Positions 11,198-23,635 of a stretch of DNA of 64,000 bases are shown one piece after another. This stretch comes from Nymphaea colorata. Lineage: Eukaryota > Streptophyta > Magnoliopsida > Nymphaeales > Nymphaeaceae. The DNA is taken from the NCBI RefSeq assembly GCF_008831285.2, contig NC_045138.2, positions 32,149,934 through 32,213,933 on the forward strand, read 5' to 3'. Each line of letters starts with the position of its first letter. Positions within the stretch are counted from its first letter, which is position 1. A program made the position numbers and the translations under genes. The notes beneath the pieces are model-generated. The model was not told the origin of the DNA. It saw only the letters and a list, made by a program, of their open reading frames with translations, and did not search any database.

Positions 11198-14100
11198 TCA
11201 TGTAGTGCCCTTAAAGAACGGATGGTTCAGCGCTTCATGAGCTGTCAGTCGCTCAGCTGGGTCAAATGCCAGGAGACCTTGTAATAAGTCTGTCAGCACT
11301 CCACCAGAGTGATCCACATGCTGGCATATCAGATTCTGCACAAGTCCGAAAGCAGGAGCATAAGACAGACTGAAACAATGGTTTCACACTGGGCATCCCA
11401 TTTCCACATTGAAAATGCAGAACACTTGTGAATTATTCTCAGCTGCATACAGGTGGCTGCTTCATTCACATTGTCAAATATAATAAATATAGGACGTACA
11501 TTTGATAGGCATGAACACGGAGTTAACTACAGCCAAAGCTTGCCTTTAAGGAGAAATGAACTTCACCTTCAGTCTGTCAAGTTTCCTGACTGCTCGGATG
11601 CTCTCTCTAGAAACTGCTCCCTCTGGCCAGTTCAACCTTGTCCCTCTTCGAAAATATTTCTCAGCAGATTGACTATAACAGCAAAACATAACACTAAAAT
11701 GTCAACAACAGGGAAGAAAAAACACAGATAGCATCAGTAGCATTGATCGCATTGCACTCCTTCCGCTCTTTTGTCGTTCATTTCCAACCTTGCACAGAAT
11801 TCCTTATAAGGACTTTAGCAACCACATAGTTAGAGCTCAGCTAAATAGACTGAAACCTGAGACATCTTCACTCCCCTAAAAGAAGGTAATGGTACCTCAA
11901 CTACCCAAACAAGGAAACCAGTTGTCCAACACCCCTTTGGACTCCCACGAACAATATAGACTCAGCTATACCGTTAGAAAAAGGATGTGCAAGCAGGTCG
12001 ATCATGGAGAAGAATATTAGACAACAATACTCAGACAAGTACCTAGCTTTCCTAACCATCTGCACAGGCAAGGGACCCAAAACTCTCTCCATCATAGCCA
12101 AATGCTCCAAATTCTCATGAGTTTGAAACAGTGTCTCCCCCTGCAAAAAATTAGCCTTTCAAAACATGTACATTAAAATTTCATGATCCTACAATCCCAA
12201 TCACTGACTTCATTTCAAGCCAATGGAACATATTATACTTACTGAGCAAAGTTCAACGAGTATGCAGCCCACGCTCCAGATATCACATGGATAAGTCCAT
12301 CCCAAGCCTAATAGCAAGAACAAGCTATAAGAGTCACAAAAATATTAACTAAGGTCATGCTCAAATGTATCCAAATGCTTTTACAATATCAAATGGCCCA
12401 TGGCAGCAGCGAAACATTTAGTTCTTTACTTCTTTATAAGGCATGGAATTAAAAGCAAGACATAGCAAAGTGGCATTATGTAGATGATAAACAGACTGCT
12501 TTTTTATTTTTTGGGAGAAAAACACGTGAAAATGTCTCCACAAAATAACTTCTGAAATAAACAGAAAAACAAAAAGCCCACCCACCATTCCCTAAGTTTA
12601 ACAACATATTAGCTCTTTCAAGCTCAGCCCACTAAAAAAAATCACAAGAATTTCCAACTTCCTAGGATTCCAGTTTCCTAGGAAACTAAAAAATGCATGA
12701 TAAGCACCCTCTAGTCTCAGCAAGTTAGTCACATTATGTCTGGAAGAATTTTTAACAAAAGCGAAAAAACTGTAAAATCCAAAAGTAGGAGACTACTCTT
12801 TCCGCTAGGTGGAGAGGAAACAAGTTCACAAAATTAATGAAGTGAAAACAACAACGATGACCAGGATATGCACAAACACGCTTCTAATAACAGCTCTAAG
12901 ATATTCTTTTGAGGACTTAGTTTCTGAACCTTCTGAAACACAACGACATTACGACAGTTTATTCCATCTCACCCAAATAAATAAACTTGATTTTCATTCA
13001 CCCGATCAAATTAACCAGTTTACCTAGAATAACCTCAGGTGCACGGTAATGCCTTGTTGAAACAACAGAGCTATGAGCCTCATTCTCAAAGGTTGTGCTA
13101 CCAAAATCTATCAACTTTATGGCACTCGACTTTGGCAAGTACTTAAAATGCATCTCACCCTGTGAATTCCTCTGTTGCCAAACATCCATTTGTTGGATAA
13201 AAATTACTGAATACCTGAAAAAAGAAAAAACTGCAGGGGTCTTGAAGAACTTATAACATGAAATACCTTTCTGCATGGAAGCTTCACATACTCAGAGGAC
13301 ACAAGAAGTATGTTTTCTGGCTTCAGATCGGTGTGAATTAGGTGTAGATCATGAATATCTGAATAACATGAAAAAGCACTAGTATTAGGTCAGATAACTA
13401 AAACATGATTGTGGATGACACCAAAGAAAATCAAGTAAGCTGCAAGGAAATGGTCATGGGTGCCACAGAATAAAGAAGATCATGGAGATCAGTAAAATAA
13501 AACAAATAAAAATAATAATTGAATCTAATCTACACACATGCAACAGATTCGAGTAGCTGACGCCCAAACTCTCGAACTAGATCAACAGGAAAGGGGCTGT
13601 ATTTATTTCTCCGTAGAAAATCAAATAAGCTGGGCCCAAGCTTTTCACACACCTGATCACATCATCAAAGCTCATCTAAGAACACGTTTTAAACACACAA
13701 TGTACACCATCTGAAACCATGAATTCTCAAATTCAAATTAGTTCTCATAATCTGCATATATATGTTTCAAATTAAATAGACATGTCTCAAAGAGAAATTA
13801 CCCAAGATAACACACAGGATTGACACAATTCAGACTCCGCCAAAAACTAAATTATTTTTTAGCAGCACTCTGTCAATGGCAGTAAAAACTTGAACCACAG
13901 CATTTAAATTAGAATCATAGTTTAGTTTTTTTAGAATTAAAAATGAAAAGTCATACTGCATCTGACATTAGAAAAACAGAGAACTTTTGAACTTACAATT
14001 TTGTAGAAAAGAACAATAACTATATAAGACATGATTAAGAAGTAAATGAAAACCAGAAATTTTGAACAAGGAGGCCAAGATTACAGGCCTGCAATGCCAG

Positions 14101-17100
14101 TTTCCAACACAAAAAAAAAAAAAACTAGGGAAAGCATCTCTGATAAAACAAATATCAGGGTGAAATAAGCAAAAGCTTTATCATGTCCTGTAGGAAGTTG
14201 ATTTACAAGCAAATGGCAAAAAACTAATAGATCACTTCAGCATGAAATACTTACAATACAGATATGATTGCGGTAATCAAACCAATTACGAATTCGTACG
14301 CAGCTGCAATAAGAACCCACAAACATGCAGAGATGAGCATTTGAATGCAGGAAGCCATAACAAAATGAAAATTTCGCATAATATTTCCAAAGCAATTAAA
14401 ATGTACATACTGTAATCCAGTGATATCGTTCTTTGTAAGCCGGTTAAGGACATCAATTTCCACCATAGCAGCATCACGATATTTACGTATGCTTCTCACT
14501 ACCTTGATTGCCACATACTCTCGTGCTTCACGATCCCAGCATTCTAGAACACGACCGAAGGTGCCTATAATTCAAACTTCAAAGGATTACCAGGACAACA
14601 GAAAAAAAAAAATGAAAGGGTGGGTCATGTTAAAATAAGCTTCTCAAACAACCAGAATACTTGCGATTTACCTTCACCAATCTTGCTCAGTATTTTATCT
14701 GCAAGATAGCAGAAAACATCAAAAACCATGCAAAAACATCGATAATAAAGACAACTATACAACTTCGGCAATCTATCAACCAACCAAAAGTGACTAAAAA
14801 GGAGTTCTGTATGATGCCAGTAATGGTATTCGCAACCATAATAATACAAACTAAAATTAGCATAACCACAATCATATGCACAAGGAAAAAAAACCAGTAA
14901 AAGGACAGCACTTAATGCATACATACAGGTGTGCACACACACACAAATGCATTTAGATGCACATGTGTAAACACCTGTACAAAAAGGATTTGTGGATTTG
15001 GATAACCAATATTCAATGAACATCTGACCAGTTCAGCCATTTTTTCCAATCTAACTTCATGGATGAGATCAAACAGCTCAACAATGAACATCTTTAGGTT
15101 TGAAAAAGAATGCCAAAATCTTATGCAACGACTAGATTTTATGACCCTCCAATTCTCAATCTACCATTGAGTTTAAACTTTAAAACCCTCATAAATCTTG
15201 ATCTGTGCATCGGCTTTTCATATTTTTTAACCCTACAGATTTGGGACATCCAAAATCAACGTGAAGTCAGAAAAACAAAAATCAGCCAGACAATCAAAAA
15301 TATTGGTTGGAAACACACAGACACACATAGAATTGTGGAGGTGGAAACTATGCATGCAAGTTGCAGCAATGTAACTGCATAGATATTGCTAAGAATCAGA
15401 AATTGAATCATATTTTCAACATAGGATCAAGGTATTTTCAATTTATCAAGATTTGACATAATATGGGCCCTTGAGTCTCAAATTTCAAGTCTTATAAAAA
15501 CTTATATTCAGTTATGACCGAAGACTCATTCCTGGTACAAAATATATGCATTACATCTGTAAGTTTGATCTCTCTGTGTGTGTGTGTGTATAGCCCACAT
15601 ATGCATGGAGACAGATGCATGTATCTAATGAACCAGAACATGGCTATGTAGGTAGATTCTTACAGATATTAACTTAGCTGCAATTTTGAGAAACAACTCC
15701 AAGGCAACATAATTATGAAATGTTAAATGATAACTTGAAATGTGCAATTACTCATGTGTCTCACAAACATAAACAAGAAAAATACAAATAGCTACAATAG
15801 TGTGAAGAAAACCGCCTTTATATCGAAATGATGAGACACATTATATCACATGAATGGATAAAGCTAAAGCTAAAATGTTCAGTCGGTGGAGGAAAATGGG
15901 TCACAGGACTCATAACCACCAGATTTTGTGATGCATGTCTTCCTATGTTCATGAATACTTCATGATGTCATGATGTCTGGTCTTGCTGTGCTTTCTCATG
16001 TCAACATGGGAAAAATGTGTGAAAATGGAGGGTGCATGTACTGTTTAGACTATGAACATATCAACGGTTCAATGCTCAAGGAACTCTCCTCATTTCACCT
16101 TGTAAAAGTTCAACTTGTAAAAGAGAAAACGGATGGATATGATACAACAATTCTCAGGATAACCCATTTAAGGAGCCAAGATAACACCCTTTCAATCCTT
16201 GAAAGTCTGACCCGAGTGTTTCTTAGAATCTTTACACGATTTCCCAAACAGCCAACAGGTACTTACAAGATAAAACTCAAAAAAATATGCCTCCCGACAA
16301 CAAACTGGAATCTTCTCTTCTTGCTTTCCTATTGCAGTGGAATATCCAATTTCTTGATTCAAATGGCATAGTCACGACTCGGGCATGTGTCACTCAGTGT
16401 TGAGTGTTGCTACCGTTGAAAATAACATGGACGTTTGCCCATCAAAGAAGAGGACACACCCTACCTCCTTTGATCTTCGTTCATAGAGTGGGTCAGGGCA
16501 CAGGTGTTCATCATTCGTATCCACTACGAATGTCTACACGACTCCTTGTTTATCTGGAATTGTACATAAATGCTAATAGAAAATTCTGCCAAATAATCAA
16601 GCATACGATTTCTCCACTTTTTGTACCACAACCACCTACTCAGCCATTATGTATTCCGTGCTATGGGGTTCCTTCATTGTAGATTAAATACTCATATTTC
16701 ATCGCTACCACTCCCTAGGCTAAGCTCCCGACTAATGTGCGTCCTCAGTGTAGGATCAACATCGCCAAGAAACAGAGATCACAAATTCACCACCAGACCA
16801 AGAAAGAAAGAAAGGACGGAAGAGATAAGGGGAAAAAAGGTTCAAGGGGCATACATCTGGGCGTTAAGTTCTCTCCAAGATCAAACACATAATGTCCCTC
16901 TCGATCATCATCCCGCATAGGAGGCGATGCCCTGGAAGAGCCCGCATCTGCCACAGCCAACCGGCAATCCACCCTGCCCCTCTCCCCGTGCTCTACCAAA
17001 CGGCTGACACCCTCAGCTTCCCGACGAGCCTACACAGATCAAAACCATATCAATACCAAAGAAAATAAACCACTTCAAACTTCTTCTCCACTTTCCATAG

Positions 17101-17469
17101 CCCCACAGTATTCAAAAAGAGGAAAATAACTCTAACGAGCCATAACTTGCCGCACACCCTAATTAACCACACAGCTCGGCATGCTTTGTTATCTCGACAA
17201 ACAGGGACAGCATCCAAACAAACAGTAATAAAGAAATGCTAACGCCTAAAAATAAGCAAACCCTAATTCTTCCACCGAGCAACCAATGCTTGCTAAACTT
17301 CCGGCAAGTAAACCATCAGCACAACAACGAGAGATGGGATCATCAAAAATGCGGTGACAATAAAAAACCTAATTTCACTTTAAATAGACCATAAGAGGCG
17401 GACCTGAGAAGGGGGAGAAGGGAGGACGTCCCAGGTGGGTCGAGGCCTCTTCCTCTCACGCCTTTCCAT
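11198..17469 (-). CDS. AFC3: LAMMER (CLK-type) dual-specificity kinase, AFC3-like, 12 exons, 410 aa
   Basis: The coding exons on the minus strand are 17469-17404, 17029-16855, 14698-14672, 14564-14411, 14303-14255, 13652-13538, 13358-13267, 13171-13024, 12307-12243, 12140-12043, 11672-11567 and 11335-11198. Phases agree at every junction. AFC kinases are nuclear enzymes that phosphorylate SR splicing factors. The N-terminus is basic ([14 protein letters not shown]). The kinase domain has glycine-rich loop IGEGTFGRV (87-95), catalytic Lys110 (VAIK), HTDLKPEN (204-211), DFGST (248-252), and the family signature EHLAMMER (309-316) followed by VLGPLP. It ends PFFKGTT. One odd residue is VCEK where the family usually has VFEK. 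The frame is open well upstream of 17469, so a longer N-terminus is possible. I chose 17469 because the protein then matches the usual short AFC3 N-terminus. Confidence 0.92.
14672..14698 (-). other. 27-nt AFC microexon
   Basis: This coding exon adds nine codons' worth of sequence, giving YKILSKIGE with shared codons at both edges. It has acceptor TTGCAG|AT and donor GAAG|GTAAAT. The glycine-rich loop is completed only by joining to the next exon (GTFGRV). Dropping the exon keeps the frame but removes the front of the ATP-binding loop. Confidence 0.85.
14699..16854 (-). other. AFC intron 2
   Basis: The donor is CAGAT|GTATGC after LTPR, and the acceptor is TTGCAG before the 27-nt exon. The intron is about 2.2 kb and AT-rich with short CA/GT runs (about 14936, 15576). 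Open frames on either strand inside it have no recognisable features. Confidence 0.8.
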
Positions 17470-18413
17470 CTCCTTCGCCTTGCTCGCGAGGAATTGGATC
17501 GTTCCTTTCCCTCCTCTTTGTCTCCGTGCTGTCCTAGCGTTGCCTTCTAAGCAGCGCTCCGCCAGAAACACGGAGCCCCGGCGAATTCTTTCAGTCTGAA
17601 ACAAATTTTTCCGGCTCCCGCAGATAAGAAGGAGGAGGGAACAAGTTACTGGATCTGCAGAACCGACCTCTGACCCGAATTTCGTGGACAAGTGGATCGT
17701 CTCCGATTTTGGGTTTAGGAACTAGTTTTTTTTTTTTTTTACCTAAAATTTTACATTGAACCCCAGCTTTTGCCTCTAATTGTGTATAACTCCCATTTTT
17801 TCTAAAATCATATACGTCCAACGTAAAACTTGCTCTGGAATTTGTCTCCATGTATGTTGAAAGGATGTTATATTGTTAACCAGAAGTTGACACATAAAAT
17901 TCTCACAATCTTTCATAATGGACTATCAGATGGAGAACACTTGCTCTTGAAAGATAATACTTATTGCATATTAAAATTAGGTATTGTTGAGAGGTAGGCT
18001 CCCGACCTTTATTATTACCAAATCATAGCATATTTATAAAAAAAAAAAGTTAGGTTTTAGAGTCGAACATGAAATTTACTTCGTTATTAATGTTATGATC
18101 CATACTAAGTCAATAACTTGATATGGCAAATTCCCGATTTGCTTGGCCTACTAAAAGCGAAAAACTAAAAAACAATATTCAAAGAAGTTAATGTCATTGT
18201 CACCGTCACCGCTTTTTTTTTTTTTTTTTTTACTCATATGACATGAAACTTTGATTCACCGAGCAAACATAAAACCCTGAGACTAGTACTCCCACTTGTG
18301 AAACATTTGTCTTCTTTAGGCTTTGAATTGTAGTTTTTGTATTATTTTTATTCAATGATAATATATATATTAGTATTAAAAATGTAGTTTATATTCAAAA
18401 AACAATTTTTTTT

Positions 18414-18510
18414 TTTAATTGGTTTGTACCCGGGCTCGGGTATTGGACGTCGGGCCAACCCAAGCCCGAGTCTTATCCGGCCAGGCCGGCCCGATGCTGA
18501 GGTCTATGTT
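18414..18510. repeat. GGGCTCGGG-rich MITE fragment
   Basis: A short GC-rich block with CCCGGGCTCGGG, GTCGGGCC and GGCCGGCCCG in otherwise AT-rich DNA. The vocabulary matches the elements at 20300 and 21138. It appears to be a truncated copy. Confidence 0.5.
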
Positions 18511-18714
18511 TGCCCACACTAGTCCCACCAACTATGTTTATTCTTTATATCAGGACTTGAAATATTTAATTGTTTATATATGTAGGTCTCCTAAAAACAT
18601 TAAAGTTTTTGAAAAAATGTCACGCCAAGTATAATTTTTTTGGCTCAGCCAATGCTATCAGTTGTTTTGTTTTGCGCTAAAAGCTAATCACCAGTCAACC
18701 CTCCCCACCCACCC

Positions 18715-18856
18715 CAGTGGCGTTGATGTGTGACCAGGCAATTGCCTTGTTTGTGTGTACAATGTCTTACTACATTTTATTTATTTATAACTTGGTGTTT
18801 TTTAAAATTACAAATATTAAATATTAGTGCTCCTTAGTTAGAAATTTCTGGCTCGC
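18715..18856. mobile_element. Possible short non-autonomous hAT remnant
   Basis: It starts CAGTGGCG and contains GGCAATTGCC, and it ends near AGAAATTTCTGGCTCGC, resembling the right end of the full hAT element at 56078-60809. The element at 24730-24952 shares the left-end region. No target duplication is visible, and the right terminus looks damaged. Confidence 0.35.
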
Positions 18857-19356
18857 ATAATCAACCTACTTGGATGAATATTCTGAGCAATTAATTAAAG
18901 GGAAAAAAATGCTATTTTCAGCTCATCAACAACAAGTTAGACATAGACATCCCTTCATATATAATAATTCTAAACAATATTGGCATAATACAAGTAAAGA
19001 TTATTGGGAAACAATAGCATCAAGAGTAAATTTTTTGCACACATGACATATAGTGTTTGCCAAGATATGGGACATGACCAATGCCAATAATGTTTTGGCG
19101 TGAATCGTTAACTAAATTAGTATTTTTTTTTAGTTTAGCATGTTTATGTGGCAAAAAAAAAAAGAATGAACGGCTTTTATAACATCGATTTTTTAATAGT
19201 AGACAAAAATAATGTTTTTCTTAAAACAACTTAAATTGAGACATATTTTACGTTGAATTGGTATTTATGAACACATTAGGATCCACATGCTGCTTAAAAT
19301 ATTTTTAACAATTATTTAAGAGGTTTAGGTTTTGTCACTCACTTAGCATGTGTGTT

Positions 19357-19361
<5 letters not shown>

Positions 19362-19390
<29 letters not shown>
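19362..19390. repeat. (AT)n microsatellite
   Basis: A simple AT dinucleotide run in the intergenic region upstream of HD16. Confidence 0.95.
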
Positions 19391-19394
<4 letters not shown>

Positions 19395-19737
19395 TGAGTG
19401 CACTAACAAAGGTTGAGAAAAAAACGTAAAATGTACATCAATTTTTCCTCATTATTTTCTCTTAATCCTCAATACAAATTAAATGGCTGCGTGACTTTAA
19501 AAGACTATAGTAACCATTCAATTTTATGCATGTATATAATATATATATATATATGTGTGTGTATGGTAATTATAGATTTCAGACCACTCAACATTCATCA
19601 TTGAAATACTTTTTTATATATCAAAACGTACATATATTGTATTAAGAATGTTAATAAGTCAATTTCTCAAATTAACATGCTTCTATAGCAATAAAGAAAC
19701 GAACATTCTAATAACTTATATTTTTTATAATATAACA

Positions 19738-19930
19738 ATGATTTATTAAAAAACAACTTGAACTAAGACGTATTCTGTATTTAGTATATATAAACACATT
19801 AAAACGATAATATGTTGTTTAAAATAACTTTTTTATGATTTATTGAAAAACGACTTGAACTAAGACATATTCTGTATTGAGTATTTATAAACACATTAAA
19901 ACGATAATATGTCGTTTAAAATAACTTTTT
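19738..19930. repeat. 97-bp tandem repeat, two copies
   Basis: Two adjacent copies begin ATGATTTATT at 19738 and 19835 and share ACTTGAACTAAGAC and AACACATTAAAACGATAATA with few differences. A more diverged relative lies at about 19195-19340. The family is unknown. Confidence 0.8.
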
Positions 19931-20299
19931 GCATTAATTTAAGACATCTAGTTCTTGTCCTTAACTGGTATGGGATGTATCGATTTTCCTATCTATATAC
20001 ACACAATTCTGGTAACGGGAGACAACTTAAAAGGCTAAAAGGGTCAAATCGTTACAAACTTTAGGGAGAAAAAGGTGGTTTCTTGTTTTAGGTACTGAGA
20101 AAACGCAATGCATGTAATTAACAAGTTCGTTTTTAAACATGGTGGAGGAAAAGGCCTTTTAGACTTTTAGTCGAAACTGAGTTTTCCTACAACCTTATTT
20201 CACTGATGGAAAAACCGTGTTTGGTTCCTAAACAGGTTTTTAGGTGTCACCCAAACACGGCGTTAGGTCCCAATCATACTTTGGCAAGTCAATGGTAAG

Positions 20300-20600
20300 G
20301 TTGAGCAGCGGGCCGGGCCGCCGTAGATACCTTGCTAGGGCCCAAAAAGAAAAGGCATTGTGTCGGCTGGATCCGGTTGGGCCCGATAAGCCGATGGGCT
20401 TGATAAAATTTGTAATATTTATTTCATTAAGTTATATATATAAATATAATATGTTAGTACTATTAATTATATTTATCTATTATTTTATATTAAAAACATG
20501 TATTTTTAAAAATTTAATTGGGCATGACTCGGGCTCGGGTTTTAATGGTCAAGCCAGGCCAGGGCTAGGGTTTCGGGTGTCGACCGGTCCGAGGAGTTGA
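20300..20600. mobile_element. MITE-like element, GC-rich ends and AT-rich core
   Basis: The ends carry GCGGGCCGGGCC on the left and GACTCGGGCTCGGG on the right, flanking an AT-rich core. The core plus the TTTAATTGGGC junction is repeated in reverse complement in the element at 21138-21472. Exact termini are uncertain. Confidence 0.5.
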
Positions 20601-21091
20601 CGACCTTTATCAAAAAAGCCCCCAACTTTGATCAACAAAAAATATGAGTTGGGTACATGAGAAACAAAGTCATTGAGTTCATGTTCTAATATTGCCAATT
20701 TGTTATCCAAGCTTTTTCCATGGAGATGCATTGGTAAAACTTGGGCAGCTAGAGCCTACCCACATCATGAAAATTATCTATGATAACTTTCTGAAAGTAA
20801 GGAAATCAAGGAGAAGCAATGCAATTAATAGTTGACAACTTATAGATAATGACAGTATAATTGTATCCATGCACACCTATTGTTGTGGTAAATATCATAC
20901 TGATAAGGCAAGAACTTGTCGCCTTCCAAACTTGTGAACCAAAAGAAACTCACGGGATTAATCTGAGTTAGGGTTTATTTGATGCAGTGTAACCTTGATC
21001 AAAACCAGGTTCTCCTCTGCCCGCTAAAACTGAGTCACCAAGTTAAAGTCAAATCCATAAATTGGTATCCCCATTTTCAATAGCACAAATC

Positions 21092-21094
<3 letters not shown>

Positions 21095-21127
<33 letters not shown>
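21095..21127. repeat. (AT)n microsatellite
   Basis: An AT run immediately left of the MITE at 21138. Confidence 0.95.
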
Positions 21128-21132
<5 letters not shown>

Positions 21133-21137
21133 TAAGC

Positions 21138-21472
21138 ATGGGCATCGAGCTGGTCTGGTTTGGCCTGGCTTGATAATGAGTCGGGCCCGAACCAGCCTGA
21201 CATCCAAAACCTTGGCCCAGCTTGACTCGAAAAACCTAAGCTCAAGCCCGGCCCAATTAAATTTAAATATGTATTTTTAAATAAAAAGTCATATAAATAT
21301 AATTAATCATAATACAATATTACATATATATATATAAATTAATAAAAATTTAAAAAACTGATTATCAAGTTGACAGAGACTTATCGGGCCGACCCGGGCC
21401 AGCCTGGGTTCCTATTTTCTGAGCCCGAATAGGGCCGGGTAGTGGGTACCCGACAATAACCCAGCTCGGCGC
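21138..21472. mobile_element. MITE with short inverted ends and TTAAGC flanks
   Basis: The element is bounded by CGAGCTGG near the left end and CCAGCTCG near the right end. TTAAGC flanks it on both sides (21132-21137 and 21473-21478), as a target duplication would. The GC-rich ends and AT-rich core match the element at 20300-20600 in inverted orientation. It has no coding capacity. Confidence 0.55.
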
Positions 21473-22160
21473 TTAAGCTTAATTGAAATCAATGGGTTCA
21501 TTTCTGACACAGAGAGAATCCATTAATTTCAATATATATATATATATATATTGTTTTAAGTCAAATGAAGTTAGCTTTTATGTATGTTTGTCTCTTCATT
21601 ATAAAGAAAGCAAATGATGATCTTAAAATTGACAAATTTAATGTAAATAGAAGAACCATAAAATGATTAAGAATCATTTGTTACATTTGTTCGATAATTC
21701 ACAGAAAGCATAAAGTTTATTTTCTAAAGAAAGTAAATAACAGCTTGCTCATGGATTTGTAAATAATATCACACAACGAGTGAACATGTGACCTCCCATA
21801 AACCATCAATGAAGCTAAGCAAAATATCTTATAAATCAGTTCATATTAGCCCATATAAGGAGTTTTGTGTACTTGTTATTCTAATCAAACCCATGTAAGC
21901 GGTTAAAACGAAGTGTTACTGCGATATTTTCTTTCTAGGATAAACGATCTCGTTGTTTTTACAAGCAAGCGTTCAAGAACTCGTGGTTAAATCAACGAGC
22001 ATCTAAAATTTTCCAGAGACAAACATGCGTAAGATTGTGGTGCTCCGCCTGGTTTGGGTTTGTACGAATGCAAAAGATTTCGATTCGTAAAAGCGTAGAG
22101 AAAAGAGGGAGAGATCTGGATTCAACCATCCATCCGTTGATCTCAGGAAGGACTGCTCCA

Positions 22161-22539
22161 CGCTCCCGCGTTTGTGGGGACACTTGGGGAAAGGTATAAG
22201 TGCCTCACTTTTTTGTGCCTTTCTATTTCATCGTCCAATCTATCCTATCTCCTCCCCCCCTCTCTCTGCAGATTACTGCAGGCTTACAAGCCACCGCCTT
22301 TACCTTGCCTCCCTAAATCTCCATTGCATAAAGAAATTATCTTCCTCCCATCCCCTTCCCCTAGCGATCATCATTTATACGCATATTCCCTTGTATTCTC
22401 ATTCTTTCCCTCTATGTCCGTCACTGGTGTGTTTCTCTAAGAGCCCGTAGCGCAAAAGGCTTCCGATCGTCACAACTGTTTTTCATACGGTTCACCCATC
22501 TCATCAGTTGCCTTCTTTGGAGGTGCTTATCGATCCAAC
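22161..22539 (+). promoter_or_regulatory. Probable HD16 core promoter and 5' UTR exon
   Basis: A strongly pyrimidine-rich stretch (CTCCCCCCTCTCTCTGCAG and similar) lies upstream of HD16, typical of plant leaders. CCAAC|GTATGT at 22539/22540 is a good donor. GTTTGTTCAG at 23552-23561 is a good acceptor just before the start codon. I infer a 5' UTR intron of about 1.0 kb. The transcription start is not determined. Confidence 0.5.
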
Positions 22540-23561
22540 GTATGTCTGGGCGTTAAGTTCGATCTATTTCTGTTGTTTTATCGATCAATAATTGCGTCAA
22601 ACAATAACTTTTTTTGTCAATTATTACCGCTTTGATGTTGAATTTGGTGTATTGGATGATTAACTTTTACAAATTTTGATGTCTGTTTCGTGGGTCGTTA
22701 GAAGAGCTTGGTGCGAAGGACCAGAAGGAGACAAAGAAGATCATCTATTTGTTTTTTCAGTGTCGTTCTTTGCTCCTTTCTGACTATATCATGAATGATA
22801 AAAAGGAGTTTTTTGATCCTCTTTGATGGTTGTTGGCTTTTTTTCCTAGGTGGGTTATGGATGTTTGGTATTCTGTTGGTTCTATGTGTGACATTCACGT
22901 GTTCGATGTGGTTTTGTTTTGCAGACTGAATCATGATTTGGGGACAATCCTTTAGAAGCAAACGAAAAATCTTTTACGAGTTCATTTGATTTAGCTGCTT
23001 GTTGATTACCGTTTTACTGCATACCTCATGTGACAATAAAATTTAAGTCTATGAGCGTTCTTTCCCTTTGTTTGTTGCTCGTTAGCAGCTCTTTGTTGTG
23101 GATGTTGGTTGCAATATCTTAAAATATTATTCCTCGTAGGAGTGTTTTTTTCTTTTTCTCCTCTGCTGAAAGCCTGAAACCGTTGTTGATTTGGATTAAA
23201 CATCTAAAATTGATAGTGGTTCAGTATTCTGCTTTTGCTTCTTATGTTAACTATAATGATCTTAATGCAAAATCGTTACAATGAGTTCCAAGTGTTCGTA
23301 AACATCTGTAATCTTGCCGTCGTGGCTTTTCTGGCAGTTAAGGACAATCAATCTTTTTTCTTTTTTTGTAATGTTTTCTGTTTATCCATGACCAATAACA
23401 GATTTTGTTCGGGATTTTTAGCTATAACTTATATCAAGGCTATCATACTAAGGTGTTGATGCATTTCAATAGCTCGTTCTTGTAGCTTGCCCTTGTTCAT
23501 TCGAGTTGGCATATGAAGGAGTTATTCTTGTTTGATGATTCTAGTTCTATTGTTTGTTCAG
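22540..23561 (+). other. Inferred 5' UTR intron of HD16
   Basis: It runs from donor GTATGT to the acceptor after a polypyrimidine tract (CTATTGTTTGTTCAG). Removing it deletes the in-frame upstream ATG at 23513 and leaves about 74 nt of leader before the ATG at 23636. No gene is seen within it on either strand. Confidence 0.45.
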
Positions 23562-23635
23562 CACGAAATTGGTATACCCTTGAGAAGCCTGAGTACCTGG
23601 GATCAGACTGGGGAAGTGGAATTTTGCATGGGGAC

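Larger units (their letters stand above)
17470..22160. other. Divergent intergenic region between AFC and HD16
   Basis: AFC runs left and HD16 runs right from this interval, so it should contain both promoters. It is AT-rich. It holds one MITE-family fragment (18414-18510), a small hAT-like remnant (18715-18856), a 97-bp tandem repeat (19738-19930), AT microsatellites, and two copies of the same MITE family in opposite orientation (about 20300-20600 and 21138-21472). No coding gene is supported. Confidence 0.7.

Noticed and set aside
16404-16920. Plus-strand open frames in AFC intron 2 and exon 2
   Set aside because: They are opposite the AFC gene, have no recognisable features, and the AFC splice pattern explains the region.
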